Positions 1-9,441 of a stretch of 64,000 nt of DNA are shown in pieces. A model generated the notes under the pieces. That model did not search any database. It saw only the letters and a list, made by a program, of their open reading frames with translations, and was not told the DNA's origin. Numbering within the stretch: position 1 is the stretch's first letter; each line of letters begins with the position of its first letter. The stretch is taken from positions 124,001 through 188,000 of the forward strand of contig CACIXR010000004.1 of NCBI GenBank assembly GCA_902590695.1. The letters are read 5' to 3'. Source of the stretch: an uncultured Alphaproteobacteria bacterium (GTDB taxonomy: Bacteria > Pseudomonadota > Alphaproteobacteria > HIMB59 > GCA-002718135). The translations under genes were made by a program, and so were the position numbers.

Positions 1-525
1 GATTTTATGATTCATGCTGTTGCATTTGCAGATAAGTCAGAGTTAAATGGTAGATATGTTGATACTACGAAGGATAATTTTATTAATTGTTTGGAAATAT
101 CATGTTTTTCTTTAACTAGTCTTGCAAGAAATTTTGAACCTATAATGAATGATGGAGGAAGTATTCTCACCCTTACTTTTTACGGGTCAAATAAAGTAAT
201 ACCAAACTACAATTTAATGGGAATTGCAAAAGCCGCTTTAGAAACAAGTGTAAAATACTTGAGTGTGGATTTAGGCACAAAAAATATTCGTGTTAATGCA
301 ATCTCAGCAGGACCTATAAGAACAATTGCTGGTGCAGCAATAAATAATGCTAGGGAGGTGTTTAAATTTACAGAAGAACATTCAGCATTGAAACGAAATG
401 CAAAACTAGATGAAATTGGTAAATCTGCTTTATACTTTGTTAGTGATTTATCTTCTGCAGTTACTGGTGAAGTACATTATGTTGACTGTGGTTACAATAT
501 TATTGGAATGCCCAATAAGTTCTAA
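1..525 (+). CDS. fabI: enoyl-[acyl-carrier-protein] reductase FabI, 3' part
   Basis: NADH-dependent enoyl-ACP reductase of fatty acid synthesis (last step of each elongation round). The frame is open from base 1, so the N-terminal Rossmann glycine motif lies outside the window and only about 174 residues are seen. The fragment keeps the FabI pattern: the active-site Tyr-x6-Lys in YNLMGIAK, the following RVNAISAGPIRT, and the C-terminal SAVTGEVHYVDCG. The stop overlaps the stop of the convergent glycerophosphodiesterase gene by 4 bases. FabI is preferred over a general short-chain dehydrogenase because of the Tyr-x6-Lys spacing and the conserved tail. Confidence 0.92.
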   Translation, partial: DFMIHAVAFADKSELNGRYVDTTKDNFINCLEISCFSLTSLARNFEPIMNDGGSILTLTFYGSNKVIPNYNLMGIAKAALETSVKYLSVDLGTKNIRVNAISAGPIRTIAGAAINNAREVFKFTEEHSALKRNAKLDEIGKSALYFVSDLSSAVTGEVHYVDCGYNIIGMPNKF

Positions 526-1277
526 AATTTTCCCAATAAATCTAAAGGATTATCAACAAAAATACTATCAACACCTATGGAGAAAATATCATTAGCGATA
601 GATAAATTTATATTTTTATCTGAATAAACAGTTATTGCCATATTGGATTCTTTAATTTTTTTTACAATATCAGCCGTGACAAGATCTATATTTAATCCAC
701 AAATTTTTAAATTATGATTAATTGATATGCTAATCAAATCATCAATATTATATTCTTTAAAATCATCTAATAAAAAACTACGTATAGATTGAGGGTAAAG
801 TTTTGAAATTTCTAAAATAGATATCATATCAAATGAGGAGAAAAAAATATCAATTTGATTAATATTTTTTGTAAGTTTATATATTTGATAAACATTTTCT
901 TTTTCAAAATTTTTATTGGGTTTTAATTCGATATTTAAATTACCATTATTATTAGTACAGAAACTAAGAATATCTTCTAACTTTGGAACAAAAATATTTG
1001 TATTTTCTTTATAAAAAAATTTTCCCGCATCAAGTTTTTTTATGTTCTCATAATCATAATCGATTGCAAGCCCACTTCCATTAGTAGTTCTATCAAGTGT
1101 ATCATCATGTAATAAAATTGGGACTCTGTCTTTAGAGATCTTAACATCGATCTCTACAAAATTTAAGCCTATTTCGAATGCCCTAGAAATAGATACTAAA
1201 GTGTTTTCTGGACACAGATCTTTTACACCTCTGTGCCCAATTAATTTAGGTAATTTAAGCGTTTTCTTCTGCGTCAA
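522..1277 (-). CDS. glpQ: glycerophosphodiester phosphodiesterase (GDPD family)
   Basis: Cytosolic-type glycerophosphodiester phosphodiesterase of about 251 residues, expected to split glycerophosphodiesters into glycerol-3-phosphate and an alcohol. The N-terminus carries the GDPD signature [14 protein letters not shown] with the catalytic His-Arg. It is followed by the metal-binding [18 protein letters not shown] with the second catalytic His, and later NIELKPN. No signal peptide is seen, so it resembles UgpQ more than periplasmic GlpQ. The start overlaps the end of pnp by 23 bases and it is the last gene of the nusA-pnp series. It fits the phosphorus theme of the window because it recycles glycerol-3-phosphate from phospholipid turnover. 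Confidence 0.85.
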   Translation of the reverse strand: MTQKKTLKLPKLIGHRGVKDLCPENTLVSISRAFEIGLNFVEIDVKISKDRVPILLHDDTLDRTTNGSGLAIDYDYENIKKLDAGKFFYKENTNIFVPKLEDILSFCTNNNGNLNIELKPNKNFEKENVYQIYKLTKNINQIDIFFSSFDMISILEISKLYPQSIRSFLLDDFKEYNIDDLISISINHNLKICGLNIDLVTADIVKKIKESNMAITVYSDKNINLSIANDIFSIGVDSIFVDNPLDLLGKF

Positions 1278-3348
1278 CTGCTTTCATGGAAAGTTTTATT
1301 TTTCCTCTTGAGTCGATATCCAATACTTTCACTTTAACGATATCTCCTTCACTAATAACATCTTCAACTTTCTCTACTCTTTCATTTTTTAATTGACTAA
1401 TATGAACAAGACCATCTGTAGATCCCATGAAATTAACAAAAGCACCAAAGTCCATGATCTTTATAACTTTACCATCATAAATTTTACCAATCTCTGGCTC
1501 TTCGACAATACCTTTGATCCATTCTAATGCATCATTTCCAGATTTTTGATCTACAGCTGCAATACTCACTAAACCTTCATCATTAATTTCAATTTTAGCT
1601 CCAGTTGTTTCAGATATTTCTCTAATAACTGCTCCTCCTTTACCAATCACTTCCCTAATTTTATCTTTGTTTATTTGAAGATTAGTTATTGTTGGTGCGT
1701 ATTGGGAAATTGATTGGTTAGGTTTATCAATTGCTTTAGCCATTTCACCTAATATATGGAATCTTCCATCTTTTGCTTGTGCTAATGCTTCTTCCATAAT
1801 TTCAGCTGTAATACTGGTTATTTTAATATCCATTTGTAATGAAGTTATTCCCTCAGAAGTTCCAGCAACTTTAAAGTCCATATCACCTAAGTGATCTTCA
1901 TCACCTAGTATGTCTGATAATATTACATATTTATCATTCTCTTTAATTAAACCCATCGCAATACCTGCTACTGGTCTTTCTAAAGGCACTCCTGCGTCCA
2001 TTAAAGACATAGAGGTTCCACAAACAGTTGCCATTGAGCTAGAGCCATTAGATTCTGTAATTTCAGATACAACTCTATAAGTATAAGGAAATTTTTCTTT
2101 AGAAGGTAACATTGGGTGAATAGCTCTCCATGCTAGTTTTCCATGTCCAATTTCTCTTCTGCTAGTTGATCCGATTCTACCTACCTCTCCAACAGAGTAA
2201 GGTGGAAAATTATAGTGCAACATAAAATTCTCTGTATATTCACCATCAATTGCATCTATTCTTTGCTCGTCTTGTCCAGTTCCTAAGGTTGAAACTACAA
2301 GAGCCTGTGTTTCTCCTCTCGTAAATAATGCAGACCCGTGAGTTCTTTCTAAAACTCCAGTTTCACAAACAATTGGACGGACTGTTTTAGTATCTCTTCC
2401 ATCAATTCTATTACCAGTATTAATTAATTCTCCTCTGACTATATCTTTTTCTACATTTTTTATTGCATCTGAAACTAATACTGGTGAAAGTGTTTCACTT
2501 ACAAATTTTTCAGAAATTTCATTTCTTAATGAAGATAATTTTTCTGATCTTTTTTGTTTTTCGGTTATTTTGTATGCATCTATAAACTCTTTGCCAAAAT
2601 CTTCATCGATCTTGGATGGTAGACTTTTAATTTCTTCATCTTTTTCTTTAAGATCCCATGGTTCTTTTGCAGCTTTTTTAGCTAAGGAAATTATTGCTTC
2701 GATAACTGTTTTATAATTTTCTTGACCAAGAACTACTGCATCTAGCATTTGTTTTTCTGAAAGCTCGTGAGCTTCAGACTCGATCATTAGTACGCCTTCC
2801 TTAGTCCCTGCCAACACTAATTCTAATTTAGAATTTGATAGTTGACTCTTTCTCGGGTTAACAACAAACTCATCATCTATAAAACCGATCTTAATTGCTC
2901 CAAGTGGACCTAAAAAAGGCAAGCCAGATAAGGTTAATGCAGCACTTGCTGCTACCATTGCTACTACATCTGAGTCATTTTCTTGATCATGTGATAATAC
3001 AGTACAAGTAACCTGAGTCTCATTTTTAAAATCTTTATGAAACAGAGGTCTAACTGGTCTATCAATTAATCGAGAAACTAATGTTTCTTTTTCAGTTGGT
3101 CTAGCCTCTCTTTTAAAAAAACCACCAGGTATTTTTCCTACGGAATAATATTTTTCTTGATAATTTACTGTTAAAGGAAAAAAATCCATATCTGGATTTG
3201 CTTCTTTTGCAGCAACAACATTACACATAACAGTTGTGCCACCATAAGTAGCTATGACTGTTGAGTCAGCTTGTCTTGCTATTTTTCCTGTTTCTAATTT
3301 AAGTTTTCTTCCTGCCCATTCAATTTCTACATTTTTCACATCAAACAT
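1255..3348 (-). CDS. pnp: polyribonucleotide nucleotidyltransferase (PNPase)
   Basis: 3'-5' phosphorolytic exoribonuclease, trimeric core of the degradosome. At 697 residues it is of normal length. Two RNase PH domains (about 1-210 and 310-540) are joined by an alpha-helical linker. The catalytic region [11 protein letters not shown] lies near residue 485. A KH domain follows with [11 protein letters not shown] near 565, then an S1 domain ([13 protein letters not shown] near 630). It sits 21 bases downstream of rpsO, the classic rpsO-pnp pair. The phosphorolytic reaction uses inorganic phosphate, but nothing in the sequence ties its control to the pho genes. Confidence 0.97.
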   Translation of the reverse strand: MFDVKNVEIEWAGRKLKLETGKIARQADSTVIATYGGTTVMCNVVAAKEANPDMDFFPLTVNYQEKYYSVGKIPGGFFKREARPTEKETLVSRLIDRPVRPLFHKDFKNETQVTCTVLSHDQENDSDVVAMVAASAALTLSGLPFLGPLGAIKIGFIDDEFVVNPRKSQLSNSKLELVLAGTKEGVLMIESEAHELSEKQMLDAVVLGQENYKTVIEAIISLAKKAAKEPWDLKEKDEEIKSLPSKIDEDFGKEFIDAYKITEKQKRSEKLSSLRNEISEKFVSETLSPVLVSDAIKNVEKDIVRGELINTGNRIDGRDTKTVRPIVCETGVLERTHGSALFTRGETQALVVSTLGTGQDEQRIDAIDGEYTENFMLHYNFPPYSVGEVGRIGSTSRREIGHGKLAWRAIHPMLPSKEKFPYTYRVVSEITESNGSSSMATVCGTSMSLMDAGVPLERPVAGIAMGLIKENDKYVILSDILGDEDHLGDMDFKVAGTSEGITSLQMDIKITSITAEIMEEALAQAKDGRFHILGEMAKAIDKPNQSISQYAPTITNLQINKDKIREVIGKGGAVIREISETTGAKIEINDEGLVSIAAVDQKSGNDALEWIKGIVEEPEIGKIYDGKVIKIMDFGAFVNFMGSTDGLVHISQLKNERVEKVEDVISEGDIVKVKVLDIDSRGKIKLSMKAVDAEENA

Positions 3349-3369
3349 ACTTTTAATTTATCCTTTTTC

Positions 3370-3639
3370 TTAACCTCTAATATTTAATTTTTTTATTAAA
3401 TCTGAATATTCAGATTTATCTTTTCTAGATAAGTAATTTAATAATTTTTTTCTTTTATTTACTAAAGATACTAATCCTCTTTTTGAATGATTATCTTTAT
3501 TGTGAGTTTTAAAATGTTCAGTTAAATTTTTTATTCTTTCTGTTAGGACTGCTATCTGAACACCTGCTGATCCAGTATCTTTTTCATTTTTAGAAAATTC
3601 ATTAATAAGATTTTTTTTATTTTCTTTTGTTATCGACAT
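3370..3639 (-). CDS. rpsO: 30S ribosomal protein S15
   Basis: Primary 16S rRNA-binding protein of the small subunit platform, 89 residues, the usual length. It shows the family pattern: [14 protein letters not shown] near residue 22, [18 protein letters not shown] near 40-57 with the rRNA-contacting His/Asp/Ser residues, and LLNYLSRKD near 68. It lies between truB and pnp, as in many bacteria, with only 8 bases to the truB stop. Confidence 0.97.
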   Translation of the reverse strand: MSITKENKKNLINEFSKNEKDTGSAGVQIAVLTERIKNLTEHFKTHNKDNHSKRGLVSLVNKRKKLLNYLSRKDKSEYSDLIKKLNIRG

Positions 3640-3647
3640 CGGTTCTC

Positions 3648-4553
3648 CTATATTAATATTTTGTTTGGTTTAAACAAATCACCATCTAATTTGCCTATTG
3701 AGACAATGTCTCCTTTTTTAAATAAAAAAATATTTTCTTTATCTAAATTTATTGACGAAGAATTTATAATTTTTTTTTCATCAATTTTAATAGATCTCCC
3801 AAAAGATAAGTTTTCAAAATCTACTTTTTCTTCAATTTCATAAGCCAAGATGTCGTCCAGCATAGAAATTGTAGGGGAAATACAATTAATTTCTCCGTGC
3901 ATTTGTCCTATTTTTAATAAATCGTCCAGTAAAATCGAAGTTTTTTCATTAAATTTTCCTACTTTTGACCTTTTCAATGAAAAAATGTGACCATATGTTT
4001 TGAGATCTATGGCTAAATCACGAGCTAGACTTCTGACATAAAAGCCCTGCCCACATAAAATTTTAAATGATGTTTTGTTAATACTATGATCAGTAATGTA
4101 CAAATCTTCGATAAAAACTTTTTTTGGTTGTATCGTAAATTTTTTATTTTCTCTAAATAATTTATAAGCTCTTTTACCATTAATTTTGACTGCTGAAACT
4201 TTTGGAGGTATCTGATTTATATAACCAATATATTTAATAATTTTTCTTTCTATTTCTTTTCTTTTAGGTAAGTAACTTGATTCAAATAAAATTCTACCTT
4301 CAGCATCATCTGTTGTTGTTTGAGTTCCCCATGTTACTGTAAATTCATATTCTTTATTCATATTACTAATATATGGAATTAGTTTTGTTGCTTTCCCTAT
4401 AGCGATAGGTAGCACACCCTCAGCCATAGGATCTAAAGTACCTGCGTGACCAATTTTATTAATTGAAAATTTTTTTTTTATCGAATTAATGGCTTTAAAT
4501 GAAGTAATGTTTTTGGGTTTATATAAGTTTATCCAACCTTGTTTTGAAATCAT
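3648..4553 (-). CDS. truB: tRNA pseudouridine(55) synthase TruB
   Basis: Makes pseudouridine 55 in the T-loop of tRNAs. It has 301 residues. The catalytic motif [13 protein letters not shown] with the nucleophilic Asp is near residue 37-48, [13 protein letters not shown] is at the N-terminus, and [14 protein letters not shown] near 167 is the TruB substrate-binding stretch. A short C-terminal PUA-like region remains. Its start ATG shares bases with the end of rbfA, which suggests translational coupling. Confidence 0.95.
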   Translation of the reverse strand: MISKQGWINLYKPKNITSFKAINSIKKKFSINKIGHAGTLDPMAEGVLPIAIGKATKLIPYISNMNKEYEFTVTWGTQTTTDDAEGRILFESSYLPKRKEIERKIIKYIGYINQIPPKVSAVKINGKRAYKLFRENKKFTIQPKKVFIEDLYITDHSINKTSFKILCGQGFYVRSLARDLAIDLKTYGHIFSLKRSKVGKFNEKTSILLDDLLKIGQMHGEINCISPTISMLDDILAYEIEEKVDFENLSFGRSIKIDEKKIINSSSINLDKENIFLFKKGDIVSIGKLDGDLFKPNKILI

Positions 4554-4918
4554 TACTCGATATCTCTAAGGACATTTTTGTTTAATAATAGATTTTCAAT
4601 TTTTTCTGCCTCGTCAAATGTATCATCTAAATAAAAAGAAAGCCTTGGAGTAAATTTTGAATTAATTTTTGCTTTTGATAAAAATTTTTGAAAAATATAT
4701 TTTTTTTCTTTCAAAACTTGTAAAATTTGTATTTTATCCTTACCGCCAAGGGGCATAAAGTATACATTAGCAATTTTTAAATCCTTAGACATTCTAACAA
4801 ATGAAATAGTAATTGATGAAGAATTAATGCTATCGTCAAAAAAATCTTCTTTTAGTAAACAATCACTTAATAATGACCTTATCAGTTCACCAAATCTAAT
4901 TTGCCTCTGTGTATCCAT
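4553..4918 (-). CDS. rbfA: ribosome-binding factor A
   Basis: Late 30S maturation factor that binds the 16S 5' domain; 121 residues with a single KH-like fold. The N-terminal QIRFGELIRSLLSDCLL and central ISFVRMSKDLKIANVYF are typical, as is the C-terminal FTPRLSFYLDDTFDEA. It lies 12 bases after infB and shares its last base with truB, the normal infB-rbfA-truB order. Confidence 0.94.
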   Translation of the reverse strand: MDTQRQIRFGELIRSLLSDCLLKEDFFDDSINSSSITISFVRMSKDLKIANVYFMPLGGKDKIQILQVLKEKKYIFQKFLSKAKINSKFTPRLSFYLDDTFDEAEKIENLLLNKNVLRDIE

Positions 4919-4930
4919 TGTAAAAAAACA

Positions 4931-7171
4931 TTATAACTTTCTACTTGTAGAAATTTTTTCAAATGTTTCAATAATATCACCTACTTTTATATCACTATAA
5001 TTATCAAGCATTACACCACACTCAAAACCTGACTTAACCTCAGATACTTCTTCCTTAAATCTTTTTAAGCTACTGATTTGTCCTTTATGAATTACGATGT
5101 TATCTCTAAGAATTCTAATCTGTGATTTTCTAGAAATAAATCCATCTTTAACCATACAGCCTGCAATATTTCCAACTTTTGAAATATTAAAGACCTCTCT
5201 AATCTCAACATTACCTGTGATATTTTCTGAGATATCGGGTTTTAGTAAACCAGTTAAAAGATTTTTTACATCGTCAATAAGTTCATAAATAATTGAATAA
5301 TATTTTATATCTACACCGTCTCTTTTTGCTATATCTCTTGCATGAGGTAGTGCTCTAACATTAAAACCAACGATAAAACCTTTACCAGAACCAGCTAAAG
5401 TAACATCACTCTCAGTAATTGCTCCTACACCTTTATAAATGACATTTACTTTAACCTCATCAGTTGAAAGTTTAGTTATTGAATTTTCAATTGCTTCTGC
5501 TGAGCCTTGAACATCTGTTTTAATTACTACTGGCAAACTTGTTGCTTCACCTTTATTAATTTGAGCAAACATTTCTTCAACATTAGATTTAGCGACAGTA
5601 TTTTTTTGAATTTGTAGTTTACTTGATCTAAATTCTGCAATTTTGCGAGCAATACCTTCATTTTCAACTACAATAAAATCATCACCAGCTAATGGATTTG
5701 AATCAAATCCTAGAACTTCAACGGGCACAGACGGTTCAGCTTGTTTTATGTTTTTACCTTTATCATCAATTAAAGCTTTAACTTTTCCCCACTCAGAACC
5801 TGATACAAAAATATCACTTACTTTTAGTGTTCCTTTTTGCACTAAGACTGTTGCAACTGAACCTCTACCTTTTTCTAGTTTTGACTCAATTACAGAACCC
5901 CTGGCCTTTCTATCAGGATTTGCTTTGAGATTAAGAAGATCTGCTTGTAAATGAATTGCCTCTTCTAGTTTATCTAAATTTGTTCCTTTAGTTGCTGATA
6001 CCTCTATATCTAAAACTTCACCACTTAGTTTCTCAACAATTACTTCATGACTAAGTAATTCATTTCTAACCTTATCAGGGTCAGCTCCTGGAAGATCAAT
6101 CTTGTTTATAGCAACTATAATTGGTACTTCAGCAGATTTCGCATGAGTAATTGATTCAATAGTCTGAGGTTTAATCCCATCATCAGCTGCCACAACAAGT
6201 ATAATAATGTCAGTTGTTTTAGATCCTCTAGCTCTCATATTTGAGAAGGCAGCATGACCTGGAGTATCAATAAATGTAATTTTTTTGTTATTATTGTTAA
6301 TTTGATAAGCACCAATATGCTGTGTTATACCTCCTGCCTCACCAGAGACTACATTACTTTGTCTAAAAGCATCAAGCAAAGAAGTTTTTCCATGATCAAC
6401 ATGCCCCATGATTGTTACTACGGGTGCCCTTTTTATTAGACTATCGGCATCATCTTCAAAATCTTTAATATCATTTAATACGTCATCATCTTTAACAACG
6501 CTTACATTGTGACCTAGTTCTTCTGCAACTAATTGAGCTGTATCAGATTCTAAAGATTGTGTTGCATTTGCCATAACACCCATTTTCATTAGAACCTTAA
6601 CTACATCAGCAGTTTTTTCTGCCATTCTGTTGGCTAAATCTTGAACAGTGATAAAATCAGGAATAGAAACTTCTCTAGAAATTTTAGCACCATCTTCGTC
6701 GATTACTGATTTTAGTCTTTCTTTTTCTCTTGCTCTTTTTATTTTAGCTAAGCTCGGAAATTTATCAAATTCTTGTTCTTCTTGTTCTAATATTTTTTTT
6801 GCATCAGATTTACTAAAATCATCTTCAAGTGGTCTAAGAGTTGATTTTTTTTGTTGGGTTTTTTTATCTACAGTTTTTTTATTTTTATTATCAAAGTTTC
6901 TAGTTTTATTAGGTGGGGAAAAGTTTGGTTGTGGTGATGAATTAATTCCTGGCCTTGGTGTTCTTAGGCTAGATGATCCTCTGAAATTAGATTGGGTTGT
7001 AGATGAACTTTTCTGTTGATTATTTTTATTTTTAAAAACAATTTGTATTGTTTTTTTACTACCACTAGTTCTGGCTTTATCACCTGCTGGACCAAGATTT
7101 TTTCTTATTTGTAATCTTCCTGATGAAGATAGTTTTAATGGCTTTTTTTTATTACCTTTATCTTTATCCAA
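4931..7171 (-). CDS. infB: translation initiation factor IF-2
   Basis: GTPase that places fMet-tRNA on the 30S subunit. At 746 residues it is on the short side for alphaproteobacteria. The N-terminal 150 residues are a basic, Lys/Ser/Asn-rich low-complexity stretch. An IF2_N domain lies near 170-215. The G domain starts with GHVDHGKTS (G1, near 256), DTPGHAAF (G3, near 302) and NKID (G4, near 357). Domains II-IV follow, including LPHARDIAKRDGVDI near 622 before the fMet-tRNA-binding domain. It is directly downstream of nusA with a 2-base gap; ylxR, often between them, is absent. Confidence 0.97.
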   Translation of the reverse strand: MDKDKGNKKKPLKLSSSGRLQIRKNLGPAGDKARTSGSKKTIQIVFKNKNNQQKSSSTTQSNFRGSSSLRTPRPGINSSPQPNFSPPNKTRNFDNKNKKTVDKKTQQKKSTLRPLEDDFSKSDAKKILEQEEQEFDKFPSLAKIKRAREKERLKSVIDEDGAKISREVSIPDFITVQDLANRMAEKTADVVKVLMKMGVMANATQSLESDTAQLVAEELGHNVSVVKDDDVLNDIKDFEDDADSLIKRAPVVTIMGHVDHGKTSLLDAFRQSNVVSGEAGGITQHIGAYQINNNNKKITFIDTPGHAAFSNMRARGSKTTDIIILVVAADDGIKPQTIESITHAKSAEVPIIVAINKIDLPGADPDKVRNELLSHEVIVEKLSGEVLDIEVSATKGTNLDKLEEAIHLQADLLNLKANPDRKARGSVIESKLEKGRGSVATVLVQKGTLKVSDIFVSGSEWGKVKALIDDKGKNIKQAEPSVPVEVLGFDSNPLAGDDFIVVENEGIARKIAEFRSSKLQIQKNTVAKSNVEEMFAQINKGEATSLPVVIKTDVQGSAEAIENSITKLSTDEVKVNVIYKGVGAITESDVTLAGSGKGFIVGFNVRALPHARDIAKRDGVDIKYYSIIYELIDDVKNLLTGLLKPDISENITGNVEIREVFNISKVGNIAGCMVKDGFISRKSQIRILRDNIVIHKGQISSLKRFKEEVSEVKSGFECGVMLDNYSDIKVGDIIETFEKISTSRKL

Positions 7172-7173
7172 TT

Positions 7174-8712
7174 TTAATCCTTATTTTGTTCTTCAGACCA
7201 AAAACTTCTTGCTTCCATTATCATATTGTTAGCAACTTCTTCATCAAGATCTAATTCTCTTAAAATACCTTCTTCTTTGTCTATAAGTTCGAATGTAGCT
7301 AAATCAGCAAAATCATTAACATTGAGAATATTTGATTTTGCTAGTTTTGCTAAAATACTATTGTTCATACCCTTCAAATTCTTTAATTTTTCATCACTAA
7401 TATTTTCATCTATAATTTTTTTGTCCGACTCTGCTTTTTCCTGCACAAAGTTTGTGGATCTATCGATTATTTCCTGAGCTAAAGTAGTATCAAAACCTTC
7501 AATTTTTTCTAAATTATCTAATGTTTCAGTAGCTATGGACTCAACAGTTGTATAACCATCAGTAACAAGTAGTTGAGCAATAACATCTTCAACATCAAGT
7601 GTCTCAGCTAATAAAATACTTTTCTCTTTAAATTCTTGTTGTCTTCTTTCAGATTCTTCATCTTCAGTTAAAATATCTATTTCTAAACTAGTTAAGTTAG
7701 AAGCTAATTTTACATTTTGACCTTTTCTACCAATTGCTAAACTTAATTGATCATCAGGTATTACAACTTCAACTTTATTTTTTTCTTCATACAGGAAAAT
7801 CTTACTAACTTCTGCAGGAGCAAGGGCATTGGCTAAAAAAGTAGCTTGATTATCAGACCATGTAACAATATCTATTTTCTCTCCTTGCAATTCGTTTACA
7901 ACAGCTTGTACTCTTGAACCTCTCATACCAACACAAGCACCTACTGGATCTATAGTAGAATCTTCTGTAAAAACACTAATCTTAGCTCTTGAACCAGGAT
8001 CTCTTGCAACACTTTTAACAGTGATAACTCCTTCGTAAATTTCTGGTACTTCTTGAAAAAATAATTTTGATAAAAATTGAGGATGTGTTCTTGATAAAAA
8101 AACTTGGTAGCCTTTAACATCACTTTTTACTTCATATATGTATGCTCTAACTCTGTCTCCATTCTTAAATGTTTCCCTTGGTATAAGTTCTTCTCTTTTG
8201 ATTATTGCTTCACTCTTTCCTAAGTCTATAATTAAATTTCCAAATTCAGTTCTTTTGACTATACCAATTGCTATTTCACCAACTTTATCTTTATATTCTT
8301 CATATTGGTTAGATTTATCAGCTTCTCTTACTTTTTGAATTATTACTCCTTTAGCATTTTGTGCAGCAACTCTTCCTAATTCAATAGGTGGAAGTTCTTT
8401 AGTAATGAAATCTCCTAAACCAATATCAGGATTGGTTTTTTTTGCATCTTCTAAAAGAATTTGTCTAGATTGTAATTCTTCATCGATATTTTCAACTACT
8501 TCAAGGTACGAGTTTAACTTAATATCACCAGTAGCTCTATCTATAGCAATCCTTATATCAATTTCTTGGCCGTATTTAACCCTTGCTGCTTTTTCCAATG
8601 CTTGTTCCATTGCTGAAAAAACTGAATCTTGATCAATATTTTTCTCTTGTGCAACATTGGATGCTACTTGCAGCATCTCTTCCCTAATTACATTATATTT
8701 TTTTTTAGCCAT
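7174..8712 (-). CDS. nusA: transcription termination/antitermination factor NusA
   Basis: RNA polymerase-binding elongation factor, 512 residues. Domains are an N-terminal RNAP-binding region (1-125), an S1 domain (about 135-200) and KH1/KH2 (about 230-345, with GMRGSRVQAVVNEL and AIGRKGQNVKLAS). Two C-terminal acidic repeats with helix-hairpin-helix character follow (about 360-500). The gene starts 4 bases past the U-tract of an intrinsic terminator hairpin and no clear Shine-Dalgarno is seen between them. That arrangement suggests control by termination in the leader. RimP, normally upstream, is missing; trmB is there instead. Confidence 0.96.
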   Translation of the reverse strand: MAKKKYNVIREEMLQVASNVAQEKNIDQDSVFSAMEQALEKAARVKYGQEIDIRIAIDRATGDIKLNSYLEVVENIDEELQSRQILLEDAKKTNPDIGLGDFITKELPPIELGRVAAQNAKGVIIQKVREADKSNQYEEYKDKVGEIAIGIVKRTEFGNLIIDLGKSEAIIKREELIPRETFKNGDRVRAYIYEVKSDVKGYQVFLSRTHPQFLSKLFFQEVPEIYEGVITVKSVARDPGSRAKISVFTEDSTIDPVGACVGMRGSRVQAVVNELQGEKIDIVTWSDNQATFLANALAPAEVSKIFLYEEKNKVEVVIPDDQLSLAIGRKGQNVKLASNLTSLEIDILTEDEESERRQQEFKEKSILLAETLDVEDVIAQLLVTDGYTTVESIATETLDNLEKIEGFDTTLAQEIIDRSTNFVQEKAESDKKIIDENISDEKLKNLKGMNNSILAKLAKSNILNVNDFADLATFELIDKEEGILRELDLDEEVANNMIMEARSFWSEEQNKD

Positions 8713-8715
8713 ATT

Positions 8716-8744
8716 TATAAAAAAAAGGTGGGATTACCCACCTT
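8716..8744 (-). terminator. intrinsic terminator in the nusA leader / after trmB
   Basis: On the minus strand an 8-bp perfect stem AAGGTGGG/CCCACCTT with a 4-base loop is followed by a run of eight or more T. The run ends 4 bases before the nusA ATG. The hairpin ends trmB transcripts and, because a promoter-like pair lies upstream, may also attenuate nusA. Confidence 0.8.
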
Positions 8745-8754
8745 ATTAATATTG

Positions 8755-8782
8755 CGTATATTAATATTTTGCAGAATTTCAA
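8755..8782 (-). promoter_or_regulatory. candidate promoter of the nusA operon
   Basis: On the minus strand, TTGAAA (-35-like, 8777-8782) and TATACG (-10-like, 8755-8760) are separated by 16 bases. They overlap the end of trmB and sit directly upstream of the terminator hairpin. Transcription from here would run straight into the hairpin before reaching nusA. The sequence match is moderate. Confidence 0.4.
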
Positions 8783-8784
8783 GC

Positions 8785-9441
8785 CTATAATTTTCTCAAA
8801 ATGAATAAAGATGGTTTTCTTTGAGAATTAATTGCTTTTTTATAATATTTTGTCTCAATATCGAAATAATCTTTTATATGCAGATTCATTTCAGATTGGT
8901 TCAGCCAGACAAAATAGTCCTTACAATTATAAATTGAATTTAAAATAAATCTTACATATATCTTTGAATCTGTAGCTATATGTATCTCGCTTTTCTCTTT
9001 TAAATTATTATGAAGTTTTATTAAAAAATCACTAGTTATCAATCTACGCTTTGCGTGTTTATTTTTTGGCCATGGATCAGGAAAAAATATCCATACAAGA
9101 TCAAAACATTCTCTATGCGTGCATTCTAAAACATCATGTACATTTCCGTTATGTAATAGAATATTTTTTATTTCATTCTTTTCAATATTTTTAAGTAAAA
9201 TTATATTTCCATCAATATATTTTTCACAAGATATAATAACTTTGTCTAAAAATTGATTTGCAAGAAATATACTAGTTTCACCATATCCAGTACCAATATC
9301 TAAAATATAATTTATTTTTTTATCACAATTTTGAAACCTGTATTTGTCAAGTGTTTGGTGATATTTTTTTAAATCAATTTTTTTCTTACTTCTTCCTCTT
9401 GTTCTTCCAAATAAACGGTTATTATAATTGTTACTAAGCAT
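8785..9441 (-). CDS. trmB: tRNA (guanine(46)-N7)-methyltransferase TrmB
   Basis: SAM-dependent enzyme making m7G46 in tRNA; 218 residues. The N-terminal LFGRTRGRSKK is the usual TrmB lead-in. SAM motif I reads DIGTGYGET near residue 49. The signature FFPDPWPKNKHAKRRL lies near 120-135, with the catalytic Asp. The C-terminus DIETKYYKKAINSQRKPS matches the family end. It overlaps lnt by 8 bases and closes the tsaB-to-trmB gene series. Confidence 0.94.
   Translation of the reverse strand: MLSNNYNNRLFGRTRGRSKKKIDLKKYHQTLDKYRFQNCDKKINYILDIGTGYGETSIFLANQFLDKVIISCEKYIDGNIILLKNIEKNEIKNILLHNGNVHDVLECTHRECFDLVWIFFPDPWPKNKHAKRRLITSDFLIKLHNNLKEKSEIHIATDSKIYVRFILNSIYNCKDYFVWLNQSEMNLHIKDYFDIETKYYKKAINSQRKPSLFILRKL

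Noticed and set aside
6648-7019. 123-codon plus-strand frame inside infB
   Set aside because: It is the antisense of the low-complexity IF-2 N-terminus; the infB frame is clearly coding.
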